A stretch of 64,000 nucleotides of DNA from Rhizobium sp. FKL33 (GCF_005222915.1 NZ_STFX01000036.1:22037-86036); one strand, 5' to 3'. Positions 43,427-52,896 are shown, numbered from the stretch's first letter. The notes: generated from the letters alone by a model not told the origin. Made by a program: numbers and translations.

Positions 43427-43849
43427 ATGCACTCGATGTCCATCAAAGACGCCGCGCGCGAAAGCGGTGTGAAAGTGCCCACGATTCGGTACTACGAGCA
43501 AATTGGACTGCTGGCGTCGCCGCAACGAGACGGCGGAAATCGACGCGTCTTCCAGATCGACGACTTGAGACGCCTGGCCTTTATTCGACATGCGCGCGAG
43601 CTTGGCTTTGAAGTAGATGCGATCCGCACGCTCCTCGAACTGCAAGACCGACCAGACCAGCCCTGCGCAACAGCCGATGCAATAGCCCAGGCCCGGCTGA
43701 TTGAGGTCAACCAGAGGATCAGAAGCCTGTTGGCTCTCAAAACCGAGTTGGAGCAGATGGTGGAAGGATGCCGTCACGGACATGTGTCCGAATGCCGGGT
43801 CATCGAGGTTCTGGCCGACCACGCGAAATGCGTTCACGACCATCACTGA
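43427..43849 (+). CDS. MerR-family ZntR/CadR-like regulator
   Basis: The product has 140 residues from ATG 43427 (137 from ATG 43436). An N-terminal winged helix (VPTIRYYEQIGLLA) is followed by a metal site with C77, C112, H114, H116 and C120 (numbered from 43436), the divalent pattern of ZntR/CadR. A C-terminal AKCVHDHH adds ligands. It should activate the divergent zntA operon in response to Zn2+, Cd2+ or Pb2+. GAGGAGAG precedes ATG 43427. Confidence 0.88.
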   Translation: MHSMSIKDAARESGVKVPTIRYYEQIGLLASPQRDGGNRRVFQIDDLRRLAFIRHARELGFEVDAIRTLLELQDRPDQPCATADAIAQARLIEVNQRIRSLLALKTELEQMVEGCRHGHVSECRVIEVLADHAKCVHDHH

Positions 43850-43861
43850 CTGGAGGAAACG

Positions 43862-44458
43862 ATGACGATCGGTGAAGGGCTTGGTATCCTGGTGATGTGG
43901 GCCTACCTGATGGGTTTCATGGTACTGACGGCAACCGCCGCCAAGAAAGCCGGCCGCCCGGTCTGGCTCTTCGGTGTCGGCAAGGAGCGTCAGGCGCTTC
44001 CCGCTTTGCTCTTCAGGTTGACGTTCATATTCGGGGCCATCTATCCACCGCTCTGGGAGGCGTGGTCCATCTACAGCGGGCGGACGCAACTGTGGTCCAG
44101 CCTTCATGATGGAACTCTCGAAATCTTCGGCCTTCTCGTCATGGCGATCGGCGTGGTGCTAGCCTTGGCGGCCCAACGGCACATGGGGGCGTCCTGGCGG
44201 ATTGGTGCAGCCGAAGGCCATCAGGGCGCGATTGTGGACGACGGGCCTTTCGCGATCTCGCGCAATCCGGTGTTTGTCGGCCAGGCTCTACTTTTTATCG
44301 GGTCACTTGCCGTCTTCCCGTCCGAACCTCAGGCCGTTGCCGTGGCGGCGCTTCTCGCCGCCATTCATCTTCAAGTCGTCATCGAGGAGCGCGTGCTCGC
44401 TGCCGAACTCGGTCAGCCTTACGCCGACTACAAGCTGCGCGTCAGACGCTGGCTGTGA
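43862..44458 (+). CDS. Isoprenylcysteine carboxyl methyltransferase-like membrane protein
   Basis: The 198-residue product has about five membrane helices and the ICMT/PEMT C-terminal signature (DDGPFAISRNPVFVGQALLF; then IEERVLAAELGQPYADYKLR). The family methylates small molecules or lipids, and its bacterial function is unknown. It follows the ZntR-like gene by 12 bp and is probably cotranscribed; such methyltransferases are often found near metal ATPases. Confidence 0.88.
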   Translation: MTIGEGLGILVMWAYLMGFMVLTATAAKKAGRPVWLFGVGKERQALPALLFRLTFIFGAIYPPLWEAWSIYSGRTQLWSSLHDGTLEIFGLLVMAIGVVLALAAQRHMGASWRIGAAEGHQGAIVDDGPFAISRNPVFVGQALLFIGSLAVFPSEPQAVAVAALLAAIHLQVVIEERVLAAELGQPYADYKLRVRRWL

Positions 44459-44510
44459 GATCGAACTCAGAAGGCCCGAGAGTCCACTGAGGTAACTATG
44501 GCCGTCGTTC

Positions 44511-45719
44511 TTATCGTTTCGTCAGGACCCGATCACGGATCATCAGAAACGTCCTCTCGACACAGAACCAGAGAACGGCCGCCACGACGAAGCTGGTTGA
44601 GAGGTAGACAAGAAATCCGAGGCCTCCCTCCAGGTTTTCCTTTCCGAACAATACGCGATCGATGTGGAACGTCGACTTGTGCGTTAGATAGAGGCTGTAG
44701 GAAAGCGTGGCTACCATGGCCGTTCCCGGGATCGACCACCCCTTTAACTCAGGTTCGAGATCGAGCATTGCTCCCAGCAAGAGTGCGATGCCCATCGATA
44801 TGATCGGGAAACCCAACACTGCTCCCAGTTCGGCCTGAAAAACGGGAAAGACATTGCTGCCCTCGAGCGGTCCGCGTAATGAGAACACATAGAGCGCCAC
44901 AGCGACCAAACCGATGCCGACGGGTATCGCGACGCTCGGATGGGCATAGCGGCGATAGTGCTCCGGTTTGTAGAACCTCGCCGCCGCCAACAGAACGCCG
45001 AACAACAGGCCGTCGATCCGGGTGTAGCTCGGATAGTAGACATCCCGGAGATAGACAGCGAAGGCCTCCCGGAACTTGGCGGCTTCGACGAGTTGCCGGA
45101 CTTCACCCTCCCAGAGCGCGAACCGTACGATTATCCCGGTTGCCACCAAGGAAGCGACCAGCCAAAGGGTCGTCTTCATACCAAGTCGACCGCGAAACGC
45201 GAGCAGGAGCAACGGCAGTATCAGATAGAAGTGTTCCTCGACACAGAGCGACCACGCCTGGGAAAACGCATTGCCTTCTCGCGGATCGAAGCCGAAATTG
45301 ACTGTGAAGGTGGCGAAGCTCCAGAGAGGCTGCATATTCGCACTGTCGCGCACTATGGGGAATAGAGCGTAGGCCGCGAGCACGACGAAGAAGGCGGGAA
45401 ATATGCGGAACGCCCGACGCAAATAGAAGGACTTGAAGTCGATACGGCCGGCTGCGCCGATCTCTTTGAACAGCTGAGTACCAATGAGATAGCCGCTGAG
45501 GACGAAGAAGATGTCGACACCGAGCCAGGCGTAGTTTCGAACTCCGACCAGGAACGAGGGTGTCGCCTCTACGGGGATATGCACGAGCATGACAAGCAGA
45601 ATCGCCAGCGCCCGCAATGTGTCCGGGCCGACGAGGCGAGTCTTGACCGAAACAATGACAGATGTCCTGACCTCGACGGAAGGAACGGATATAGGCTCGT
45701 AGGTGGCAATATGGGTCAT
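44511..45719 (-). CDS. Acyltransferase 3 family membrane protein
   Basis: The product has about 402 residues from ATG 45719 (the open frame reaches ATG 45821). It has ten or so membrane helices and acyltransferase 3 motifs: GPDTLRALAILLVMLVHIP with the catalytic His, then LGVDIFFVLSGYLIGTQLF, FYLRRAFRIFPAFF and WSLCVEEHFYLILPLLLL. It acetylates or otherwise acylates extracellular polysaccharide or lipid. The N-terminus is uncertain. It has no evident link to metal genes. Confidence 0.88.
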   Translation of the reverse strand: MTHIATYEPISVPSVEVRTSVIVSVKTRLVGPDTLRALAILLVMLVHIPVEATPSFLVGVRNYAWLGVDIFFVLSGYLIGTQLFKEIGAAGRIDFKSFYLRRAFRIFPAFFVVLAAYALFPIVRDSANMQPLWSFATFTVNFGFDPREGNAFSQAWSLCVEEHFYLILPLLLLAFRGRLGMKTTLWLVASLVATGIIVRFALWEGEVRQLVEAAKFREAFAVYLRDVYYPSYTRIDGLLFGVLLAAARFYKPEHYRRYAHPSVAIPVGIGLVAVALYVFSLRGPLEGSNVFPVFQAELGAVLGFPIISMGIALLLGAMLDLEPELKGWSIPGTAMVATLSYSLYLTHKSTFHIDRVLFGKENLEGGLGFLVYLSTSFVVAAVLWFCVERTFLMIRDRVLTKR

Positions 45720-45868
45720 GGGCAATCCATAAAATGAATGATGTAATGCCGACCGCGGTGGCGCGGCGAGAACGGCCGAATTCATTGCACGGATCACCTT
45801 AGGCGATCTTGGAAAGAACATATTAAGCTAAACGTTTCGTAAATTTGGACGGTTTGGGGCGGGCAACA

Positions 45869-46489
45869 TCACTCGATCGAGCTGACCGGGATGTCGTCGG
45901 GGCAGTTCTCGATCTCGACCCAACGGCCAGTGTCGCTCGCGGATTGGCGTTTGAGATAGTGGTAGGGCGTCTCGGACCAGCTCTTGACCTCGGTGTCGAG
46001 ATTATCGAGGACGAAGTCACCGTCGGTGGTGCTCAAGGTCAACACCGCATGGCCCGTGCCGTCATATTTCCGCACGACCGTGATCAGGAGATCGGCCTCG
46101 GAGAAGCCGCGTGCGAGAAGCAGCTTGCGCTTCTCCAGGACATAGTCTTCGCAGTCCCCGACATTGACCGGGTAGGCCCAGACCTCGGTGCGCCCGAAAA
46201 TCTCGTCGTCGGTCATCGGCGCAATCCGCGCGTTCACCTCGGTGTTCACCTGCCTGATCGCAGCCCATCCTGCCTCGGTGACCTGCGCCTTGGAGCGCCG
46301 GATCGACTTGACCGAGCATTCATCCACGTAGCGTTTACAGAATTCGTAGTGGCCGATGGGTTGCGACGTGATCCTGCCGATGCGCATGAATGGCTCGCGG
46401 TCGGGAACGGCGAATTCAGGAGCGGCGACCGCGCCCACCGCGATTGCAGAAACTACGGTGGCAACGACTACAACCCACTTCGCTCTCAT
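45869..46489 (-). CDS. Bacterial transglutaminase-like cysteine proteinase (peptidase C93)
   Basis: The 206-residue product has a signal peptide (WVVVVATVVSAIAVGAVAA) and the BTLCP catalytic triad: cysteine in VNVGDCEDYVLEKRKLL, histidine in GTGHAVLTL and aspartate in FVLDNLD. Two further cysteines (YEFCKRYVDECSV) may form a disulfide. Homologs (LapG relatives) cleave surface adhesins or modify the cell envelope, and this form is common in rhizobia. The target is unknown. Confidence 0.9.
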   Translation of the reverse strand: MRAKWVVVVATVVSAIAVGAVAAPEFAVPDREPFMRIGRITSQPIGHYEFCKRYVDECSVKSIRRSKAQVTEAGWAAIRQVNTEVNARIAPMTDDEIFGRTEVWAYPVNVGDCEDYVLEKRKLLLARGFSEADLLITVVRKYDGTGHAVLTLSTTDGDFVLDNLDTEVKSWSETPYHYLKRQSASDTGRWVEIENCPDDIPVSSIE

Positions 46490-46591
46490 GTTCCGTCCCC
46501 GGCATGATTAACGAAGCGTTAATACCCCGGCAGCGCGGTTGCGAGCAATCCGCCAAATGGCTCGGTTGGGATCGTGGTTAACGTTGGTGCG

Positions 46592-47947
46592 TCAACTGCC
46601 TACAGCGACGTCGTAGAGCAACTTGATGTTCAATCCGGCGATAAAGACCGCGATGGCAAAGGCCCCAACGGAGAGCCATCGGGGCGCGACGAGTTCTCCC
46701 ATCTTCGCCTTGCTGGCTGTGAACATGACCAGCGGAAAGACCGCGAACGACAACTGCAGCGACAGCACGACCTGAGAGAGGATCAGGAGTTTCGCCGTGC
46801 CGCCTTCGCCATACCAGATCGTGACGATGGCAGCCGGGACGATCGCAATGGCGCGTGTGATCAGGCGACGCATCCATGGGGGCATCCGGAATTGGATGAA
46901 GCCCTCCATAACAATCTGGCCAGCCAAAGTCGCCGTCACGGTCGAATTGATGCCGCAAGCGAGCAGCGAGATTCCGAACAATGCGGGAGCAATCGCGAAC
47001 CCGAGGATAGGAGCCAGGAGGGAATGGGCTTCGCCCAGTTCGGCGACTTCAGACCGCCCCGTGGTGTGGAAGGTCGCGGCGGCGAGGATCAGGATCGATG
47101 CGTTCACCAGCAGGGCGAACATCAGGGCCACCGTTGAGTCGATGGTCGCATAGGTCAGCGCCTGACGTTTTTCTCGCACGCTTTCGCCGATCTCGCGGGT
47201 CAGAACGATCCCCGAGTGAAGATAGAGATTGTGCGGCATGACGGTCGCACCGAGGATGCCGAGGGCAAGATAGAGCATCTCGGGGTTCTTGAGGATTTCC
47301 GTCGTCGGCGCGAAGCCGCGGATGACATCCCCCCAAACGGGATCAGCGAGAGCGATCTGGACGAAGAAACAAACCGCGATGACGCCGAGCATCCCCATGA
47401 TGAAGGCTTCGATCCAACGGAAGCCGAGTTTCTGGAGATAGAGGATAAGGAAGACGTCGAGCGCCGTGATAATGACGCCGATTTCGAGCGGAATGCCGAA
47501 GAGCAGGTTGAGGCCGATGGCCGTGCCGATCACCTCGGCTATGTCCGTGGCGATAATGGCGAGTTCGGCCAATAGCCAGAGCACATAGGCGACGGGTTTC
47601 GGAAAGGCATCTCGGCAGGCCTGTGCGAGGTCGCGGCCGGAGGCGATGGCAAGCCTGGCCGAAAGCGACTGAAGCACGATCGCGATGATGTTCGAGATCA
47701 GGGCGACGCTCAAAAGCGTGAAGCCGAATTTGGAGCCGCCCGCGATGGATGTCGCCCAGTTTCCGGGGTCCATGTAGCCGACCGCGACCATGTAGCCCGG
47801 ACCGATGAAAGCCGCCATTCGCCGGAAGTGCGAAGCGTTCGGGGCGACCCTGATGGACTTGTAGACGTCGGCGAGCGGCGGCTCGCCACGCTCGGTTCGC
47901 CAGCCCCCCGACCTCCAGTTAACGTTCGCATCCATGGGTTTGCTCAT
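46592..47947 (-). CDS. mntH: NRAMP-family Mn2+/H+ symporter MntH
   Basis: The 451-residue product has eleven or so membrane helices and the NRAMP metal site: [16 protein letters not shown] in TM1 and [13 protein letters not shown] in TM6. It imports Mn2+ (also Fe2+) into the cytoplasm. A perfect Fur-family palindrome begins 7 bp upstream of ATG 47947, so a Fur or Mur repressor should control it. ATG 47935 (MDANVNW) is a possible shorter start, which would leave a little more room for a ribosome site. Confidence 0.94.
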   Translation of the reverse strand: MSKPMDANVNWRSGGWRTERGEPPLADVYKSIRVAPNASHFRRMAAFIGPGYMVAVGYMDPGNWATSIAGGSKFGFTLLSVALISNIIAIVLQSLSARLAIASGRDLAQACRDAFPKPVAYVLWLLAELAIIATDIAEVIGTAIGLNLLFGIPLEIGVIITALDVFLILYLQKLGFRWIEAFIMGMLGVIAVCFFVQIALADPVWGDVIRGFAPTTEILKNPEMLYLALGILGATVMPHNLYLHSGIVLTREIGESVREKRQALTYATIDSTVALMFALLVNASILILAAATFHTTGRSEVAELGEAHSLLAPILGFAIAPALFGISLLACGINSTVTATLAGQIVMEGFIQFRMPPWMRRLITRAIAIVPAAIVTIWYGEGGTAKLLILSQVVLSLQLSFAVFPLVMFTASKAKMGELVAPRWLSVGAFAIAVFIAGLNIKLLYDVAVGS

Positions 47948-47953
47948 TATTGC

Positions 47954-47974
47954 TATTGAGAATTATTCTCAATA
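47954..47974. promoter_or_regulatory. Fur/Mur-type operator of mntH
   Basis: TATTGAGAAT-T-ATTCTCAATA is a perfect 10-bp inverted repeat with a single-base centre. The core GAGAATnATTCTC matches Fur-family boxes. It abuts the mntH start. Confidence 0.85.
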
Positions 47975-48156
47975 TACGCAGATCATTGGCTTTGGCAAGC
48001 TGGCCGCCGGGTCAAAAGAGAAGGTGTCCTCAGGGGATGGCCAAGGGACTTTGATCTCGGCTGCAAGCCCGAACCTGTTGTCCCTCAGGCACTTCGGACT
48101 TCAATTGGTGGCGCATCCGTGCGCCCAATTTGCTCGACGTACGGGAGCAGCCACGA

Positions 48157-48681
48157 ATGACCACGATGAGCATCGACATTCTCCACGAAACCGAGGCGAG
48201 GTCGTACCTCTCTCGCTTCGCAGACATATTGATAGACTGCGTAGAAGGCGGCGCTTTGATTGGACACGTCTTGCCGATCGACCGAGCAATTGTCGAGGCC
48301 TATTGGGTGAGCGTCGTAGCATCGGTGGCAGCCGGAGAGCGTCTTCTCATATGCGCGGCCGTCGACGGCCAGATCGCAGGGACCGTCCAGCTCTACTTGT
48401 CACCGGAGGCCAACGCCCCCCATCGAGGCGAAGTCTACAAGTTGCTCGTCCATCGAGACTACAGAAACCGCGGCATCGGCGAGGTGCTCATGCTCGCTCT
48501 TGAGACGGAAGCCCGACGGCGCGGGCGTTCTGTGCTACTCCTCGACACCGTCCAGGATGGCGCTGGCGAACGCCTCTATCGACGGCTCGGGTGGCAGGAG
48601 ATTGGTGTAGTTCCGCGGCACTTCGTCGACCCTTGGGGGCAATTTCGGGCCTCCGTCTACATGATGCGCTTCCTAGATTAG
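48157..48681 (+). CDS. GNAT family N-acetyltransferase
   Basis: The 174-residue product has the GNAT fold: VYKLLVHRDYRNRGIGEVLM contains the acetyl-CoA-binding R-x-x-G-x-G/A loop, preceded by IAGTVQLYLSP. ATG 48157 has GGGAGCAG upstream. The substrate is unknown. It sits just upstream of the arsenic operon, but the arsR operator lies between them, so it is probably independent. It could be an arsN-like enzyme, though sequence does not show this. Confidence 0.85.
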   Translation: MTTMSIDILHETEARSYLSRFADILIDCVEGGALIGHVLPIDRAIVEAYWVSVVASVAAGERLLICAAVDGQIAGTVQLYLSPEANAPHRGEVYKLLVHRDYRNRGIGEVLMLALETEARRRGRSVLLLDTVQDGAGERLYRRLGWQEIGVVPRHFVDPWGQFRASVYMMRFLD

Positions 48682-48714
48682 GACATCCGAAGTCCGACAA
48701 AGTTCGTTGACAAA

Positions 48715-48746
48715 ATCCATATATCCATTAGTCTGGATATATGGAT
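48715..48746. promoter_or_regulatory. ArsR operator of the arsenic operon
   Basis: ATCCATATATCCA-TTAGTC-TGGATATATGGAT is a perfect 13-bp inverted repeat with a 6-bp centre (32 bp in all, given here as arms). Its right arm covers the arsR start codon at 48741, so bound ArsR would block both transcription and start. Confidence 0.85.
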
Positions 48747-49100
48747 GAGATTCAGACGATCGCGGCGCTTGCCGCCCTGGCCCAAGCCACTCGGCTCCAG
48801 ACGTTCAGGCTTCTGGTCGCGCGGGAACCCGACGGCGTTCCGGCTGGAGAGCTGGCGCGCCTGATCGGCGTGCCGCAGAACACGATGTCGGCGCACCTTT
48901 CGATCCTCGCCAATGCCGGGCTTGTCCGCGGCGACCGCCAGAGCCGCTCGATCATCTACCGTTCCGACCTAGAACGATTCCGCGAAGTCACCCTCTACCT
49001 GATCCGGGACTGCTGCGGCGGCAACGCCGAACTTTGCGCTCCGTTGATCAAGGAACTGACCCCCTGCTGTCCTCCAAAGGAGGCGGCCCACTCCAGCTGA
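48741..49100 (+). CDS. arsR: ArsR/SmtB-family arsenite-responsive repressor
   Basis: The 119-residue product is a winged-helix ArsR (GELARLIGVPQNTMSAHLSI recognition region). Its cysteines are all C-terminal (C91, C92, C99, C109, C110), which is the As(III)-site arrangement seen in ArsRs of the Acidithiobacillus type rather than the ELCVCDL helix of plasmid R773. It represses the ars operon until arsenite binds. It is the first gene of arsR-arsC-aqpS-arsC-arsH. Confidence 0.93.
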   Translation: MDEIQTIAALAALAQATRLQTFRLLVAREPDGVPAGELARLIGVPQNTMSAHLSILANAGLVRGDRQSRSIIYRSDLERFREVTLYLIRDCCGGNAELCAPLIKELTPCCPPKEAAHSS

Positions 49101-49119
49101 GCCAACCAGAGAAACGACG

Positions 49120-49629
49120 ATGACCGACAAGATTTTCAACGTGCTCTTCCTGTGCACGGGCAATTCCGCACGTTCTATCCTCGCCGAAGCCATCCTCAAC
49201 CGGATCGGCCAGGGCAAGTTCAAGGCCTATTCCGCAGGGTCGCATCCGAAGGGCGAGGTCCATCCATACACCATCCAGCTCCTCAAGACCCTCAACTACA
49301 ACACCGACTTCGCACGGTCGAAGAACTGGGACGAGTTCGCCGCGCCCGGTGCGCCACAGATGGACTTCGTCTTCACGGTCTGCGACAGCGCGGCAGCCGA
49401 GTCCTGTCCGGTGTGGCCGGGGCAGCCGATGACGGCACATTGGGGCATTCCCGATCCGGCGTCTGCGGAGGGCACGGAGGCGGAGCGGCATCTGGCGTTC
49501 GACGACGCCTACCGGATGCTCAACAACCGGATCGGCATCTTCACGAGCCTGCCGATGACCTCGATCGACAAGCTCGCCCTGCAGAAGCGGCTCGACCAGA
49601 TCGGCCGCGACACGACGAAGGCGAACTGA
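49120..49629 (+). CDS. arsC: Arsenate reductase of the low-molecular-weight phosphatase type
   Basis: The 169-residue product has the P-loop CTGNSARS (C12) of LMW-phosphatase-like ArsC, the IPDPASAEG aspartate, and two further cysteines (C88, C96). It reduces arsenate to arsenite with thioredoxin. It lies 19 bp after arsR with AACGACG before ATG. A second, unrelated ArsC is encoded two genes downstream. Confidence 0.92.
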   Translation: MTDKIFNVLFLCTGNSARSILAEAILNRIGQGKFKAYSAGSHPKGEVHPYTIQLLKTLNYNTDFARSKNWDEFAAPGAPQMDFVFTVCDSAAAESCPVWPGQPMTAHWGIPDPASAEGTEAERHLAFDDAYRMLNNRIGIFTSLPMTSIDKLALQKRLDQIGRDTTKAN

Positions 49630-49630
49630 G

Positions 49631-50317
49631 GTGACGTTCGACATCCGCCGCCGGCTGGCGGCCGAGGCGCTCGGTACCGCGATTCTAGTCGCGACGGTGG
49701 TCGGCTCCGGCATCATGGCCGACAAGCTCTCCGACGACGTCGCCATTTCCCTTCTCGGCAACACTTTGGCGACCGGGGCTATCCTGGTCGTCCTGATCAC
49801 AATCCTCGGGCCGATCTCGGCGCACTTCAATCCGGTCGTCAGTCTGGTGGCCGCGATCAAGCGGGACATCACATTGTCGGAAGCGGCCGCCTATGCCCTC
49901 GTGCAGATCGTCGGTGGCATCGCGGGAACATGGATCGCACACGCGATGTTCGACTTGCCGATCTTCCAGGTGTCGGAAACGGTCCGGACCGGAATGCCGC
50001 AGTGGACGGCCGAGGCCGTGGCGGCCTTCGGCCTGTTGTTCACGATCCTCGGCGGCGTGAGGTTCAGGCCGGACTCAGTGGCTTGGCTGGTCGGGCTCTA
50101 CATCACCGCAGCGTACTGGGCCACCTCGTCGACGAGCTTCGCCAATCCGGCAGTGGCGATCGCGAGAAGCCTCACCAATACGTTCAGCGGCATCCGCCCG
50201 CTGGACCTTCCCGGTTTCGTCATCGCCGAGACTGTCGGCGCGCTGCTGGCCGCCGCGCTTGCCTCATGGCTGTTCGCCGGGAACCGCCCCACCTTTTCAC
50301 CAAAAGAGGTCGTATGA
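49631..50317 (+). CDS. aqpS: AqpS-type aquaglyceroporin for arsenite
   Basis: The 228-residue MIP-family channel has the paired half-helix motifs HFNPVVS (NPV) and FANPAVA (NPA) and six membrane helices. In Sinorhizobium meliloti AqpS takes the place of ArsB and lets arsenite leave by diffusion after ArsC reduces arsenate. The same gene order here supports that role. The GTG start at 49631 is 1 bp after the upstream stop; it overlaps the next arsC by 4 bp. Confidence 0.93.
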   Translation: MTFDIRRRLAAEALGTAILVATVVGSGIMADKLSDDVAISLLGNTLATGAILVVLITILGPISAHFNPVVSLVAAIKRDITLSEAAAYALVQIVGGIAGTWIAHAMFDLPIFQVSETVRTGMPQWTAEAVAAFGLLFTILGGVRFRPDSVAWLVGLYITAAYWATSSTSFANPAVAIARSLTNTFSGIRPLDLPGFVIAETVGALLAAALASWLFAGNRPTFSPKEVV

Positions 50318-50745
50318 CAATGGATGTCACCATCTACCACAATCCCGAATGCGGGACATCGCGCAACACGCTGGACCTGATCCGTCATGGCGGCATTGAG
50401 CCCACCGTGATCGAATATCTCGTCAACCCGCTGTCACGTACCAAGCTGGTCACCATGATTGCCGACGCGGGGCTCACCATCCGGCAAGCGATCCGCGAGA
50501 AAGGCACGCCCTATGCCGAACTCGGTCTCGACAATCCCTCGCTGACCGACGACCAGTTGCTCGACGCCATGCTCAAGGACCCGATCCTGATCAACCGACC
50601 GTTCGTCGTCACGCCGCTCGGCACCCGGCTTTCCCGTCCGTCCGAGGTCGTTCTCGACATCCTGCCCACCGACATCTTCCACGGTCCTTTCACGAAGGAA
50701 GACGGCGAGCAGGTTCTGGACAAGGGAGGCAAGCGCATTGTCTGA
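50314..50745 (+). CDS. arsC: Glutaredoxin-dependent arsenate reductase
   Basis: The 143-residue product has the R773-type ArsC motif HNPECGTSRN (C13) and arginine motifs (NRPFVVTPLGTRLSRP). It uses glutaredoxin, unlike the thioredoxin-type ArsC two genes upstream, so the operon has both reduction systems. It overlaps aqpS by 4 bp. Confidence 0.93.
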   Translation: MTMDVTIYHNPECGTSRNTLDLIRHGGIEPTVIEYLVNPLSRTKLVTMIADAGLTIRQAIREKGTPYAELGLDNPSLTDDQLLDAMLKDPILINRPFVVTPLGTRLSRPSEVVLDILPTDIFHGPFTKEDGEQVLDKGGKRIV

Positions 50746-51448
50746 TCTGCCAGCGGCTGACAGCCGCCATCTGCGCCTTCCCGACGTCGAAGCGTTGCGT
50801 CCCGCATTCTCCACCCATCGGCCCCGCCTCCTGATCCTCTATGGATCGCTCAGGCAGGTGTCCTAAAGCCGTCTCTTGGCGCAGGAGGCCGGGCGGCTCC
50901 TCGAGCATTTCGGGGCGGAGGTCCGGTTCTTCGATCCGTCGGGCATGCCGCTTCCTGACGACGCGCCCGCGAGCCATCCAAAGGTGCAGGAGCTTAGGCA
51001 GCTCTCCGAATGGTCCGAAGGCCAGGTCTGGGTCAGCCCGGAGCGCCACGGAGCCATCACGGGGATCATGAAGGCGCAGATCGACTGGATTCCGCTCTCC
51101 ATCGGCGCGGTCCGGCCAACGCAAGGCAAGACGCTCGCCGTCATGCAGGTCTCAGGCGGCTCGCAGTCGTTCAACGCCATCAACACGATGCGTTTGCTCG
51201 GCCGCTGGATGCGGATGATCACGATCCCGAACCAGAGCAGCGTCGCCAAGGCTTTCCAGGAATTCGACGCCGACGGTCGGATGAAGCCGTCGTCCTACTA
51301 CGACCGGGTCGTCGACGTCTGCGAGGAACTCGTCAAGTTCACACTGCTGACGAGGGACTGCGCGGCCTACCTCACCGACCGTTACAGCGAGCGGAAGGAG
51401 AATTCCGCAGAACTGGAGGCGCGGGTGAATTTGAAGACGGCGACCTGA
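50738..51448 (+). pseudogene. arsH: ArsH NADPH:FMN oxidoreductase gene interrupted by an in-frame stop
   Basis: Read from TTG 50738 (overlapping arsC), the frame gives the ArsH N-terminus (HRPRLLILYGSLRQVS), then a TAA at 50864-50866. It continues in the same frame with [20 protein letters not shown] and the rest of ArsH to 51448, including [17 protein letters not shown] and [20 protein letters not shown]. In ArsH the interrupted position normally carries tyrosine (GSLRERSYSR), so a TAC/TAT to TAA change explains the break. The product after the stop (190 residues from TTG 50876) lacks the flavin-binding YGSLR loop and is probably inactive. A read error cannot be excluded. Confidence 0.88.
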
Positions 51449-51505
51449 TGCCCGTTGGCGCTTAGCTGGCGACATGATAGGTCGCCAAGGCACGGGGAGA
51501 TGGAC

Positions 51506-52291
51506 ATGACGCAGAGCAAGGCGGGGGCTTTCGGGGGCGGCGCGGTGATCGGCGCTTTGGGAGGCCTGATAGGTCTCGGTGGGGCCGAGTTTCGCTTGCC
51601 GCTCCTGATCGGCGTCTTCGGTTTCCAGGCGCTAGAAGCGGTCATCCTTAACAAGGCGATGAGCCTCGTCGTCGTGGCGACTGCGTTGCCGTTCCGGGCG
51701 TCCACGATCCCGTTCTCGGACGTGTTTTCCCATTGGTCCGTCATCGTCAATCTCCTCGCGGGGAGCCTTCTCGGAGCGTGGGTCGGCGCGGGATGGGCAA
51801 CCCGGTTGAAATCGGAGACGCTCTATCGCGTCATCGCCGTTCTACTTCTAATGATCGCCGTGGTTCTGGTCCTCGGCCATCAACCCGGCGGCGATGGCCG
51901 TCCGGCGTTCTCCGGCCTCGCGCAGATCATCGCCGGAATAGCCGCGGGCTTCGTGATCGGCGTCGTGGCCTCGCTCCTCGGTGTCGCCGGAGGCGAGTTG
52001 TTGATCACCACGCTTATCCTGCTCTTCGGCATCGACATCAAGCTTGCGGGTAGCCTATCGCTCGCGGTGAGCCTGCCGACCATGGTCGTCGGCTTCACCC
52101 GCTACAGCCGCGACAGCAGCTTCGCCGTCCTCGGCCGGAACCGCACTTTCCTGCTCGTCATGGCGGCCGGTTCCATCCTCGGGACTTTCATCGGCGGCCG
52201 ACTTCTGGGCCTGGTGCCGGAAGCCATCCTGCTCCCGTTGTTGGCCGCAATCCTCGTGATATCGGCCGTGAAGGTCTGGCGGCACAAATAG
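51506..52291 (+). CDS. TauE/SafE-family permease
   Basis: The product has about 261 residues from ATG 51506 (GGGGAG upstream; ATG 51500 also in frame), with about eight membrane helices and family repeats (GLIGLGGAEFRLPLLIGVFG; VVASLLGVAGGELLITTLIL). The family moves sulfite, sulfonates or other anions. It follows the ars operon by about 57 bp and may be cotranscribed; the substrate here is unknown. Confidence 0.87.
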   Translation: MTQSKAGAFGGGAVIGALGGLIGLGGAEFRLPLLIGVFGFQALEAVILNKAMSLVVVATALPFRASTIPFSDVFSHWSVIVNLLAGSLLGAWVGAGWATRLKSETLYRVIAVLLLMIAVVLVLGHQPGGDGRPAFSGLAQIIAGIAAGFVIGVVASLLGVAGGELLITTLILLFGIDIKLAGSLSLAVSLPTMVVGFTRYSRDSSFAVLGRNRTFLLVMAAGSILGTFIGGRLLGLVPEAILLPLLAAILVISAVKVWRHK

Positions 52292-52305
52292 TCACCGGAA
52301 CACTG

Positions 52306-52896
52306 CTACGAGACCGCTTGGTGCTCTTCCCGCGCCGCCTCCCAAACCTCCTTGGCAGCATCGAGGTTCATGTAGGCAATGCCGAAGCCCACCACGAGAT
52401 CGGGCCACACCGAATTCCACAGGAACGCCGTCACCAAGCCCGCGGCGATGATCGCGACGTTCGCGAACGCATCGTTGCGCGCCGACAGGAACGCGGCCCG
52501 CGTGAGAGAGCCGCTGTGGTGGCGGTAAGAGGCCAGGGCGTAGGCGCATCCCAGATTGACCGCCAGTGCGCCAAGACCTGCCATGGAAAGCGCGAACGGC
52601 TCTGGCGGCAGCGGGTTCATGAACTTCTGCCAAGCGGTCCAGAGAAACGCCAAGGCAGGTGCCAGCAGGATCAGCGCCAAGACCATGCCGACACGGGCTC
52701 GGTTTCGCGCCGACCAGGCCACGGCGAAGAAAATGAGCAGATTGACCGAGGCGTCTTCGAGAAAGTCAGCGCTGTCGGCCAGCAATGAAGCCGAGCCTAT
52801 GGCGAGCGCGACCGTGAATTCGATCCCGAAGTAGGCAAGGTTGGCGATCGCAACAAACAGGACGACACGCCGCAGGTCCGTGTCAACGGTCGTCAT
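52306..52896 (-). CDS. Short cation diffusion facilitator without the C-terminal domain
   Basis: The product has 196 residues from ATG 52896 (MTTVDTDLRR). It has six CDF helices with metal-site residues in TM2 (LLADSADFLEDASVNLLIFF) and TM5 (LSARNDAFANVAIIAAG). The chain stops after TM6, about 90 residues short of typical CDF exporters, so the cytosolic metal-sensing domain is absent. This short type is widespread as 'cation transporter' in proteobacteria. It converges with the TauE gene and may belong to the regulon of the MerR-type gene upstream (55 bp away, same strand). Confidence 0.82.
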   Translation of the reverse strand: MTTVDTDLRRVVLFVAIANLAYFGIEFTVALAIGSASLLADSADFLEDASVNLLIFFAVAWSARNRARVGMVLALILLAPALAFLWTAWQKFMNPLPPEPFALSMAGLGALAVNLGCAYALASYRHHSGSLTRAAFLSARNDAFANVAIIAAGLVTAFLWNSVWPDLVVGFGIAYMNLDAAKEVWEAAREEHQAVS

